This document shows positions 44,462 to 52,800 of a stretch of DNA of 64,000 bases, piece by piece. Below the pieces are notes generated by a model. It was not told where the DNA came from. It worked only from the letters and a program-made list of their open reading frames with translations, and did not search any database. This stretch comes from Planctellipticum sp942493135. Lineage in GTDB: Bacteria > Planctomycetota > Planctomycetia > Planctomycetales > Planctomycetaceae. Both the position numbers and the translations under genes were made by a program. The DNA is taken from the NCBI GenBank assembly GCA_942493135.1, contig OW818684.1:7316001-7380000 (forward strand), read 5' to 3'. The stretch's first letter is position 1; each line of letters opens with the position of its first letter.

Positions 44462-44800
44462 CTACTCGCCACCGGCGACCTGCACACCCGGTACAACCGT
44501 ATTCGAAGAAGAAATCTCGAAGCCCAGATCGTCCTTAACGACTCCGCTGCAGAAGTCGCGTCTGTCATTAAACGACGTTCCGGCAGCGCTTGAGCTGTGA
44601 GCCGACACTCCGGAATACGAATAACTCTGTACCAGCCGCCCAACCGATCCGCCAACGTCTCCCATCTCGGTCACAACCTGATCTCGTACGGTCGTCAATC
44701 CCGTCACCAGGCCGATCACGACGATCGTTGCGATCAGCACCAGCTCGCTCGATACCACAAAGCCGCGTTCATCGGCCCAGAACTGCGTGAAGGTCTTCAT
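44462..44800 (-). CDS. Pilin-like small secreted protein
   Basis: A 112-residue protein. The N-terminus DERGFVVSSELVLIATIVVI resembles a class-III (Flp/Tad-type) prepilin: a short basic/acidic leader ending in Gly, then Phe, a Glu six residues after the Gly (one later than usual) and a long hydrophobic helix. The rest is Ser-rich with two Cys-containing segments. It starts at the ATG 44800 (GGAG upstream). I know similar short proteins from planctomycetes without assigned function. Its prepilin peptidase and assembly genes are not in the window. Confidence 0.7.
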   Translation of the reverse strand: MKTFTQFWADERGFVVSSELVLIATIVVIGLVTGLTTVRDQVVTEMGDVGGSVGRLVQSYSYSGVSAHSSSAAGTSFNDRRDFCSGVVKDDLGFEISSSNTVVPGVQVAGGE

Positions 44801-44865
44801 CTCGCTTACGCTCCGCGTGTCCGGGAATTGTCGGCGGCCCCCGCCACCCACTATTCCACCCATCT

Positions 44866-45066
44866 TTACAACTCGACGCATCTCCCCGAGAACGCAAACG
44901 CAGTGCCATGCCCATTCGACATCGAAACTCGCGGGAAATAAAGCAGAATCGCCAACCCCACCACCGCAGCCAAGCCCACTGCGCTAACGATTGTGAACGA
45001 TGCGTTGAATCGACGCAACGTCCGTTTGTCCGTGGAAACACGAATCTGAGGATCCTGCTCGAACAT
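44866..45066 (-). CDS. Small single-helix membrane protein
   Basis: A 66-residue open frame: a basic N-terminal region (STDKRTLRRF), one strong membrane helix (FTIVSAVGLAAVVGLAILLY) and a short C-terminal tail. Third codon positions are mostly G or C, as in neighbouring genes. A GGGGGGAAG tract lies about 12 bases before the ATG, a little far for a ribosome site. It sits 65 bases upstream of the pilin-like gene in the same direction and diverges from wza. Function unknown; it may be a real small protein but could be chance. Confidence 0.45.
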   Translation of the reverse strand: MFEQDPQIRVSTDKRTLRRFNASFTIVSAVGLAAVVGLAILLYFPRVSMSNGHGTAFAFSGRCVEL

Positions 45067-45216
45067 CCCATTTTACGACTTCCCCCCCAAACTCCAGTTG
45101 CGCCAATTTCGCTGAACGTTCCGCCCGCGCCGTCCGATACTTGAAACGGATGCGGGCCGCTGCAATGGAATGCGGAGCCGCGTCGACAGTTCTTTGCCAC
45201 GGCCAGCGGGGGCGAA

Positions 45217-46380
45217 ATGAGTCGCTTGACCTCGGTCCATACACAATCACTCCGGCGGTTGACCCTCGCCTCCACTTCTGCGATTGTCGCGCTCTCGCTG
45301 ACAATCGGCTGCGCCCATCCGCGGCAGAATCGCGCGCTGCTCCCTCCGGTGGCAGAAGCCCCCAAAGAGCTGGACATGCGAACCCTTCCGACGTACCGCG
45401 TCGCCGCACCAGACATTCTCGTCATCGAGGCGGTTAACAACATCCGCACGGCCGACGCCCCGCTCCGGGTGGGCGACCAGCTCCTGATTCAGTTGAAAAA
45501 CGGCCTTCCGCTCGACCCCCAGGGCGACCCGATGGCCAATCCGCTGGTGTACGAAGCTGAACTCCAGATGGAGGCTCAGTTTAAGATCCTCCGCGGCACC
45601 TACCTGATCACCGCCAACGGCAAAGTCGATCTCGGCCCGGCTTACGGACAGGTCGCTGTCCTCGGGATGACCGTACCACAGGCCCAGCAGGCCATTCTCG
45701 ACCACCTGCGGCTCAACATTGGCCTAACCGATCCGGAACTGACAGTATCGCTCCCCGATATTACCGGTCGACAGCCCATAGAGGGGGAACACCTCGTCCG
45801 CCCGGATGGATCGGTCTCCCTGGGCGTCTACGGAAACGTCCACGTCGCCGGTATGACGCTCGAAGAAGTCAAAGCCGCTGTCGAACAGCATCTCTCGCGA
45901 CACATTCAGCAGCCGGAAGTTCGCGTGGATGTCCTTGCATACAACAGCAAAGTCTACTACGTCATTACCGACGGCGGGGGAAGTGGCGAACAGGTCGCCC
46001 GTCTTCCGTGCACTGGCAACGAGACCGTCCTGGACGCGATCTCGCAGATCGAAGGGCTCTCCGCCGTGTCGTCCAAACACATCTGGATCGCACGACCGGC
46101 ACCAGCCGGGGCGGGATGCGCCCAGATCATGGAGGTGGAGTGGGCCGACATCGCGTCACTCGGCGTGACCGACACGAATTACCAGATCCTTCCTGGCGAT
46201 CGAATCTACATCGAGGCCGATCGCATGATTCAGGCCGACACATTGCTGGCCAAAATTCTGGCCCCCTACGAACGTCTGGTCGGGGTCACGCTGCTGACAG
46301 TCGGAGCGGCGTCCCGGATTCAGTTCTACGACCAGTACGGCAACAATGGCGGAGCCAACACCGTTATCCAGAATCCATAA
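45217..46380 (+). CDS. Polysaccharide export outer-membrane protein (Wza-like)
   Basis: A 387-residue lipoprotein: signal peptide with lipobox LTIGC (Cys32), then the Poly_export domain (TYRVAAPDILVIEA, GTYLITANGKVDLGPAYGQV, VPQAQQAILDHL) and an SLBB-like part (HLVRPDGSVSLGVYGNVHVA, ITDGGGSGEQVARLPCTGNE, YQILPGDRIYIEADR). It forms the outer-membrane pore for the EPS and works with the Wzc-like kinase. The ATG at 45217 has GGGGGCGAA upstream. It is alone on the plus strand, divergent from the small membrane gene; its direction differs from the EPS block, so it has its own promoter, which I could not locate with confidence in 45067-45216. Confidence 0.94.
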   Translation: MSRLTSVHTQSLRRLTLASTSAIVALSLTIGCAHPRQNRALLPPVAEAPKELDMRTLPTYRVAAPDILVIEAVNNIRTADAPLRVGDQLLIQLKNGLPLDPQGDPMANPLVYEAELQMEAQFKILRGTYLITANGKVDLGPAYGQVAVLGMTVPQAQQAILDHLRLNIGLTDPELTVSLPDITGRQPIEGEHLVRPDGSVSLGVYGNVHVAGMTLEEVKAAVEQHLSRHIQQPEVRVDVLAYNSKVYYVITDGGGSGEQVARLPCTGNETVLDAISQIEGLSAVSSKHIWIARPAPAGAGCAQIMEVEWADIASLGVTDTNYQILPGDRIYIEADRMIQADTLLAKILAPYERLVGVTLLTVGAASRIQFYDQYGNNGGANTVIQNP

Positions 46381-46519
46381 ACGATCCAGTTCGGATCTAT
46401 ACGGCGGCACGCTTCGGTGGGTTTTTCACTGGAGTTGTTGCGGCGAGGCAGTATCCTCAAATCTGTCGGTGTTTGAGATCCGACAGCCATTGCCGCTGCC
46501 CGGCCACGAGGAGGGAATT

Positions 46520-46867
46520 ATGAATCGTCTGCACTTAGCGGCAATGTCCATCGCCGCCGTCGCATCTCTGGCCGTCGAATCGGTTTGGGCTGCACCGCCA
46601 CAGTTCAACCGGCCGAATCGACCGACCGTCAGCCCCTATATCAATCTGCTGAATAACGTGAATCAGGACCCGGCGATTACTTTCTACGGTCAGATTCGCC
46701 CGCAGCAGGAATTTCGGGCCGCCGAGGCGGCCAACTCCGCCGCCATTCGCGGCCTCGATAAGCGGCTGACGACGACCGAGAAAGAAATGCCCTCAGGGAA
46801 ACTCTCGTCGTCCGGCCACTCCACTTCGTTCCTGAATACCCGGGGCTACTTCGGGGGCCGCCGCTAA
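46520..46867 (+). CDS. Small secreted protein, planctomycete type
   Basis: A 115-residue protein with a signal peptide (residues 1-24, cleavage near VWA-AP). The mature part begins PPQFNRPNRPTVSPYINLLN and continues NVNQDPAITFYGQIRPQQEF, a pattern I recognise from small exported planctomycete proteins without known role. The ATG at 46520 has a perfect GAGGAGGGAA ribosome site; the open frame extends 58 codons upstream but that part lacks coding features. It follows wza by 139 bases and precedes the Cys-rich protein. Confidence 0.8.
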   Translation: MNRLHLAAMSIAAVASLAVESVWAAPPQFNRPNRPTVSPYINLLNNVNQDPAITFYGQIRPQQEFRAAEAANSAAIRGLDKRLTTTEKEMPSGKLSSSGHSTSFLNTRGYFGGRR

Positions 46868-46922
46868 CGCCCGCCGAGTCTGCCTCCATCAACGCACACT
46901 CTTTCCGCGCAGGAATGCCGAA

Positions 46923-47420
46923 ATGTCACGGATGACCACAATTCTCGCTCGCTGTCGCGTGCTGGCTCAAGCTGGCGTGCTTGCCGGAGTTGCTCTTGCC
47001 GCCGTGCCCGCTCTTGCCCAGGAGGGCTATGCTGGCTGCCCGGATGGTTCGTGCCACGGCCTGCAGAGCGTTCCGTACAACGGCGGTTACGAGCGCGAAG
47101 GGGTGTTCAGCCGGTTTATCAACGGCTGCAAGGAGAAGTGTGGCTACGGTCAGTCTGACAAGCCGCTCAGCGCAGGCAAGTTCTCGAAAAACAAGAAGAC
47201 CTGCCTGACGGTCTGTCCGCCGTATTGTTCGCCGACGTTCGGCTTCCACGAAACCTGCTGGAACAAGTTCCCCCCCACGGCCCCTTGCTACCGCATCGAC
47301 GATCCGGGGACGCCGAACTGGTCGAGCCCGACGCCGCAGATGGACGGACTTCCGCCGCAGGCCGGCCCGCTGGTACCGCCTCCGGCTCCCGGAACAACGG
47401 CTCCCGGTTACGAGCCATAA
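46923..47420 (+). CDS. Cys/Pro-rich secreted protein
   Basis: A 165-residue exported protein: signal peptide to about residue 32 (VALAAVPALA-QEG), nine Cys residues in the mature part, a segment FGFHETCWNKFPPTAPC resembling the FGY.PTCWRRWP motif repeated in many planctomycete secreted proteins, and a Pro-rich tail. The Cys pattern suggests disulfide or metal binding in the envelope. Function unknown. It is the last gene before a terminator-like hairpin. Confidence 0.8.
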   Translation: MSRMTTILARCRVLAQAGVLAGVALAAVPALAQEGYAGCPDGSCHGLQSVPYNGGYEREGVFSRFINGCKEKCGYGQSDKPLSAGKFSKNKKTCLTVCPPYCSPTFGFHETCWNKFPPTAPCYRIDDPGTPNWSSPTPQMDGLPPQAGPLVPPPAPGTTAPGYEP

Positions 47421-47446
47421 CGTTCCGATCTCCGGTCGAATTCTCC

Positions 47447-47475
47447 ACAGCGGAGCCGTCTGGCCCCGCTGTTTT
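47447..47475 (+). terminator. Rho-independent terminator-like hairpin
   Basis: ACAGCGG and CCGCTGT pair across an 11-base loop, followed by TTTT. It lies 27 bases after the Cys-rich gene's stop and probably ends the wza transcript. Confidence 0.6.
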
Positions 47476-47499
47476 CATTGGCAGCAGGAGCCCCAGCCC

Positions 47500-47590
47500 G
47501 GGTGGCACACCCAGAGTCTTCGATGGGCGCGGTTTTCCACCCTTCTTGCGAAAGTACACGCCCATCGCAAAGCCTCTGGGAGTGCCACCC
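47500..47590. repeat. 91-bp palindromic repeat, copy 1
   Basis: The sequence starts GGGTGGCAC and ends GTGCCACC(C), with an inner pair GATGGGCG...CGCCCATC, making a long imperfect hairpin with a central loop. A second copy of identical length lies at 49507-49597. No coding capacity. It may be a MITE-like or REP-like element; no target duplication is obvious by eye. Confidence 0.8.
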
Positions 47591-47848
47591 GATCTGGCCC
47601 TATTGCCGACGCGACGTTCTGCGGCCCGGATTTCACCCTGGACCGACTCGCGAATTTAGGGGTTTTCTCCATCTTTGCCGATTTCAACAAAAATGAGGCT
47701 TGCGGACCGGCGTTCGCCTCGTAAAATCGACGCCGCTGGACAAACAGGGACGTTCTGGTCCGGATCGTGCTCTCAAGGCACGGGAAGCAACGAAGGATTC
47801 CGCCGACGCGGGTCGGCAGCCCCTCGAAGCCCCTGCAGATTCCACAGA

Positions 47849-48328
47849 ATGGCCTGTCTCAGCCCGATGTGTGAAGCGTTCGCCACGTCCGAAGCAACGA
47901 GAGCCCTCCGCCGGGCCGTGTGGCTTTGCTGCACCGCGGCGTGTGGTCTGTGGTTGCTTTCCGGCTACGTCGAAGCGTCCTTCATCCACGCCAGACTCGT
48001 GGAGCCCGACCCGAGCCTGCTCGTGATCGACGGCGCTCCTGGCGTCGCCGGCACGGATTGGGAATCGCGGGCTTCCGGCGCGTTACCATCGGTTCCCGCC
48101 GATCACAATCAACAACCGTCCGATCCTCCCGAGGATCCAGGCGTGACCGAGACGACCGGCATGGCAGCCGGCGCGAACTCCACCGACTCCGGTCCGTCCT
48201 CAGCCCCTGCCGCGGCCTGCCTCGGGACACCCGAGCTGCCGATGCCCACGTTGACGGCCTGGCTGCATCACGGCCAGTATCTCGCCGTTCCTCCCGCCCC
48301 CCGTTCCGGCCAGTGTCGCCCGCCCTAG
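47849..48328 (+). CDS. Secreted protein of unknown function
   Basis: About 159 residues from an ATG at 47849 (alternative ATG 47867); codon third positions are GC-rich, which supports coding. A hydrophobic helix near residues 28-45 (VWLCCTAACGLWLL) acts as signal peptide. The mature part is Pro/Ser/Asp-rich and low in secondary structure, with an AAACLGTPELP and a closing HHGQYLAVPPAP. No ribosome site is clear and I recognise no family. It lies between the first palindromic repeat and the second PEP-CTERM gene. Confidence 0.55.
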   Translation: MACLSPMCEAFATSEATRALRRAVWLCCTAACGLWLLSGYVEASFIHARLVEPDPSLLVIDGAPGVAGTDWESRASGALPSVPADHNQQPSDPPEDPGVTETTGMAAGANSTDSGPSSAPAAACLGTPELPMPTLTAWLHHGQYLAVPPAPRSGQCRPP

Positions 48329-48556
48329 GTCACGCTTGCGCCTCGCGCCGCCCCAATCTCCCCCTGAGCTTCAGGAAATCTGGGATGTTTTCGGGAGATT
48401 GCGGAAAATGGAGATTTTTCGGCTGGCGACAGGTTTGACGTGACTTTAGGATCTCTGGCACTCAGCCCGGCTTTCCAAGGTGGAATGGTCGGGCGACACG
48501 GAATATCCGGAACGGTCGACAGCTCTGCTGTTGATAGATTCTCTCAAAAGGCGGGC

Positions 48557-49306
48557 ATGATGAAAGCGTTTTTGGCTATTGCAACGGTTGCGATCTGCAC
48601 GTTTAGTCCAAATAGCTCACGAGCTAACTACGTAATTGATGCATTTACAGTTGGGCAGGCGCACTCCCAGACCGGAGTGGGAACCACTACCATTGCAGCC
48701 GGAACTGATGTGGTCGGCGGCGGGATGCTGTCCGGGCAGCGAGATTTGGCTTGGGAAGGAACCGTCGATGTCGACTTTCCAGGTGCTGCAAGTATGATTG
48801 CAATCGGTAGCGGAGTCCTTGACATCTCCAACTCGACGACCGCACACTCATTGACGACAATCAGGTGGAATGGTCCGGTGCCTGTCGGTCCCCCCGCCGG
48901 GTTTGATTTGACGCAGGGTGGAGTCAATGATTCACTGTATTTCGAGTATCTGTCTGATAATCCAGTATCGCCACCGGCGCTTCTTTCAGAACAACTCACT
49001 TTCAAAATTACGGTTATCGATGCAATGTCCAACGAGTTTGAGACCATCATCCCCGTGGCCACGACTTTCCCGAACTGGATTGGTGTTTCGATTCCGTTCA
49101 CGGCTTTCATTCCGGTCGACTTCTCGATGGTGTACTCGATTGAACTGCAGGTGGACGCACCATTGAATCGCGACACTACAATTCGTTTTTTTGATGCTAG
49201 GATCGCCGCCCCCGAACCGACCTCCCTTGCCCTCGCCGGTTTCGCCGGCATCGGCATGGCGATCGGGGCGATTCGTCGCCGTCGGCAGGCCAAGCAGGCT
49301 GCCTAG
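48557..49306 (+). CDS. PEP-CTERM sorting domain protein
   Basis: A 249-residue secreted protein: signal peptide (MKAFLAIATVAICTF), a beta-rich middle with an RIAAPEPTSLALAGFAGIGM sorting tail followed by a basic RRRRQAK end. It should be a substrate of the exosortase at 41182-42255. The ATG at 48557 (a second ATG follows directly) has AGGCGGG upstream. Its GC is somewhat lower than that of neighbouring genes. The strong terminator 28 bases downstream fits a single-gene transcript. Confidence 0.92.
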   Translation: MMKAFLAIATVAICTFSPNSSRANYVIDAFTVGQAHSQTGVGTTTIAAGTDVVGGGMLSGQRDLAWEGTVDVDFPGAASMIAIGSGVLDISNSTTAHSLTTIRWNGPVPVGPPAGFDLTQGGVNDSLYFEYLSDNPVSPPALLSEQLTFKITVIDAMSNEFETIIPVATTFPNWIGVSIPFTAFIPVDFSMVYSIELQVDAPLNRDTTIRFFDARIAAPEPTSLALAGFAGIGMAIGAIRRRRQAKQAA

Positions 49307-49333
49307 TCGGTTTGTGTTGGTCTGATTCAGTTT

Positions 49334-49369
49334 GAGCGGGCGGTTCCCTGGAGCCGCCCGCTCTTTTTT
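49334..49369 (+). terminator. Rho-independent terminator
   Basis: GAGCGGGCGG and CCGCCCGCTC form a 10-bp GC-rich stem followed by six T. It ends the PEP-CTERM transcript. Confidence 0.9.
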
Positions 49370-49506
49370 GGCGGGCGTGCGGAGACGGACCGCGCCCAGA
49401 TCTTACGCACTGGGCGGGGCAGAGGCTGTGGAAGCCCCGAGTTGACGCACTGAGCGACATGGATTCACGCCTGGCCGGGCTGGGATCGTGTTTCGCGGCC
49501 AGCGTT

Positions 49507-49597
49507 GGGTGGCACGCCCAGAGTCCTCGATGGGCGTGGTTTTTAACGCTGGCCAAGGCAAGACACGCCCATCGCAAAGCCTCCGGGCGTGCCACCC
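49507..49597. repeat. 91-bp palindromic repeat, copy 2
   Basis: Same layout and length as 47500-47590: GGGTGGCACGCCC at one end and GGGCGTGCCACCC at the other, perfectly complementary over 13 bases, and an inner GATGGGCGTG/CACGCCCATC pair. The centre differs between copies, the arms agree closely. Confidence 0.85.
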
Positions 49598-49631
49598 GGA
49601 TCGCTTCTTGAATGTCGATGTCTGCCAGACT

Positions 49632-49715
49632 GGAATGTCTGGCCCACCAGAGACAAGAAGCCCGACCGGACTGCGCCCCTCCGAATTCTGCTTCTTCGGG
49701 TGGCACGGACATTCC
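49632..49715. repeat. Second, related inverted repeat
   Basis: GGAATGTCTGGCCCACC near 49632 and GGTGGCACGGACATTCC ending at 49715 are imperfectly complementary, with AAGAAGC/GCTTCTT inside. It lies 34 bases from the 91-bp palindrome and shares its GGTGGCAC word. Together they fill the gap before the TPR gene. Confidence 0.65.
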
Positions 49716-49855
49716 TGACTGTGCAGTCTCTTCCACCGCCGCCCTCACCGGGGTTTTCACCACTCCTGCGCTTTTTCGGCAACATCCCGTGGTAAATCGT
49801 GGATTCTCTGAGCCATAATTGGAGCGTCTGACCACCGCTCCGTCGCCGGCCGGCG

Positions 49856-52800
49856 ATGTGCGGCGTTTTGCCATCTGCTCAGGATGCCTCGCCTGTGACT
49901 ACTGTGCCTCCGCCTGTTTCCTCTGCGAATGCCCAGCCGGAACTTCCGGACCACCTGGACGTCGTGCCGCACATCAATATGAAGTTGATTCTCGGGACGT
50001 TCGCATTGCTGGCCATCCTTGGCGGAGCCGCCTGGTTCGCTCGCGGTTACTTCGTCCGGCACAACGTCGAGATGTACCTGATTCAGGCCCGCAAAGCGGA
50101 AGAGCAGGGAAAGCCCGACGAGGCACTCCAGTATTACTCCCAGTACCTCGAATTCGGCCGGGGCATCGGCCAGAACGAGAGAGCCACCCAGGGGCGTCGG
50201 CTCGAAGCCCTGAACCGCATCGCCGCCCTTGTCGCCGAGCAGCCCGCAAGCCGCCCGCAGATTGATCGTCTCTTCCGCACGTATGAGGAATCTCTCCGGT
50301 TGGACCCCGCGCAGTGGGACGTCCGCCGCAAGCTGGTCGCGATTCTGATGCGGATGGACCGTTCCACCGACGCACGCAGTCACTTGAAGCTGCTGCAGGA
50401 AGGCGTCGAGTCCGGCAAGCCCGCCGCCGAACTGGCGTACCTGACCGGCGTCTGCTTCTATCGCGAAGGGAAGTACCCGGAGAGTCAGGCGGCGTTCCTG
50501 ACATCGATCCGGGAGTGGCCGCAACAGGTCGTGGCCTATCTGGGCCTCACCGAGCTCTGGACGACGCATGCAGACCAGATCGTCGATCTCACTCCCAAGA
50601 CACAGCCCGACGGCCCAGCCTGGCAGGACGTCGCGCAGATCCTCAACCCACCCCAGAAGTCCGAGGCGGTTAACGGAGTCACCGCCGCAGCAGCCGTACT
50701 GACTGCCATGCAAGCCGCGTCTCCCGGCGTCGACGCCACGCTCGCCGCAGCCCGGTTTCTCATTGCACTGGAGCAGAAATCCGACCGCCTCCCGCTTCCG
50801 CCGGAGGAAGCCGAAGCCTTGGTCCGCGCCGTCTTCGATTTCGAGACCGGCGGGCACGACAAAGACCAGAGCCGCCAACTGGAAGGCCTCGAACGCTGGT
50901 CGCCCGACCTGCCCGCGTTGGCCGATGCCAACGACGACGGGATCATTACGCGGGATGAGCTGAAGGCGAGATTCGAACGTGGTGATCGACTGACGCGGAT
51001 CGACCGAGCCGAGCGACTGCTGCAGGACCTGCAGTCCCGTCCGGAAGCTGCAAGCCGCCAGACCGACGTTTTGCTGGCGTCTTCGGGACTTTACTCCGCC
51101 AAAGCCGCGGTCGTGGCGGTTCTTGTCCCGACCGAACTCGCCGCGACGCGCGAACTGGCCCGCAAGACCATTGATGCGGGCATGAGCCTCATTCCGCCAG
51201 ATGTGCGATTCCTGCTGTCCGGCGTGGAGCTCGATCTGCAGGATCTCGATCAGAGTGCGGGTCAGGCTGATCAGCTCAAGCACCTGCAGACGGCCGAAGC
51301 GAAGCTGAAAGCGGGGATCGCCGATCTGGCAAAAGCCCGCAGCGAAGAAAAGCCCACAACGGTCGCGACCGACGAAGACTGGAAGCTCCCTTCGGACAAA
51401 GTCGATCTCCAGTCGATCGAAGTGCAGGCCCGGTTCGGGCTGACCAACCTGATCCTGTCTCAATTGACACTCGTTGAGCCAGATGCGTTAGCCACCCTGC
51501 AGGCGAACCTGAAGACGGAGACAGAAGCCCTGAAGCAGGCGGGCGGCAGCCAGCTGCTGCTCGATTATCTGCAAGTCCGCCGGCTGATGTTTGAAAAACA
51601 ATATGCCGAAGCCAAAGCGATCGGCATCAAGCTGCTGGACCAGATCAAATCGGTGCCGGGACTGGTTCGGCAGGTGTCGCTTCTGGTGGCGGACAGCCAG
51701 GGTCGGACCGGCAATCCGGACGCCCAGCTCGACGTCCTGCGCAATCAGGTGGAAATCGATCCGCTCTGGCTGGAGGGCCGCCGAGCGATGGCAGAGAGCT
51801 TGTTGGCCGTCGGACGACTCGAAGAAGCGATTAACGAATACCTGCCGGCCGTGGTCCTGCCAGGCGCCGGGGAGCGCCTGCTGGAACTGCGGATCGTCCG
51901 CAACGCCAATCTCGCCCCGGCGCAACGGAAGTGGGACCAAGCCGAGCCACTGTTGCAGTACCTGCTGGATCGCCAGCCTCCGGCGCTTCGGACCATTCTG
52001 CTGGCTGCCGAGCTGCGACGACTGCAGGGCGCGACGGCCAAAGCGATCGCCGACGACGAGGGAGTCGAGAACCGGGCCGAGATGCAGCAGAAACTGCTGG
52101 AGGCCGAACGGTATCTGAAAATGGCGCGGGAGACATTCCCCCAGGATATGGGCGTTCGAGTCGCCGAGGTCAACTTCGCCTCCGGGCGGTTCGATCTTCC
52201 GGAGCCGGAACGGCTGGTGCTGGCAGAGTCGTTGCTCGCTGCGGCACGTGAAGATCTCGGCGCCGATGTCGAGCTCGATCTGGTCGATGCGCGCCTGCAG
52301 ATTCAACGCTTTCCGACGGAAGCGGGCGAACGTCTGACAGCAATGGCGCGCGAACGAACGGGATTGACGACACCGCAACGCATTCGCCTGCTCACCGGCC
52401 TGGCGCAACTGGCGGATCGCACAGCCGCTTCCCAGTCAGCCCGGCCGTTCTGGGACGAACTTTCCCGGCTCGAGCCGGAAAGCCTGGAACCGCGACTGGC
52501 GATTGCGCAGCTGATGCTGGCGGCAGAAGGCCAGTCGGGCGGCTCGATGGACGAAGCCGTCTGGGACAAACTGCTGGCGAACATCGAGAAACTGGAGGGG
52601 ACCTCCGCCGGCAATGTCGGTTACCTGCAGGCGCTCCGGCTGCTGGAGCACCCGGGAGACGAAGCCGCGCGACCGAATAACTTCAAGGCCGCCGAAGATC
52701 TGCTGGCCGCCGCCGCAAAACTGCGCCCCTACTGGTCGGCGATTCCCCGGGCGCAGGGAATTCTGGCGGAACTCAAAAGCGACCCCGTCCGTGCACTGGA

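Noticed and set aside
47500..49715. Insertion sequence
   Set aside because: Palindromes without a transposase gene; at most non-autonomous elements.
49757..51463. 568-codon minus frame
   Set aside because: Antisense of the TPR protein.
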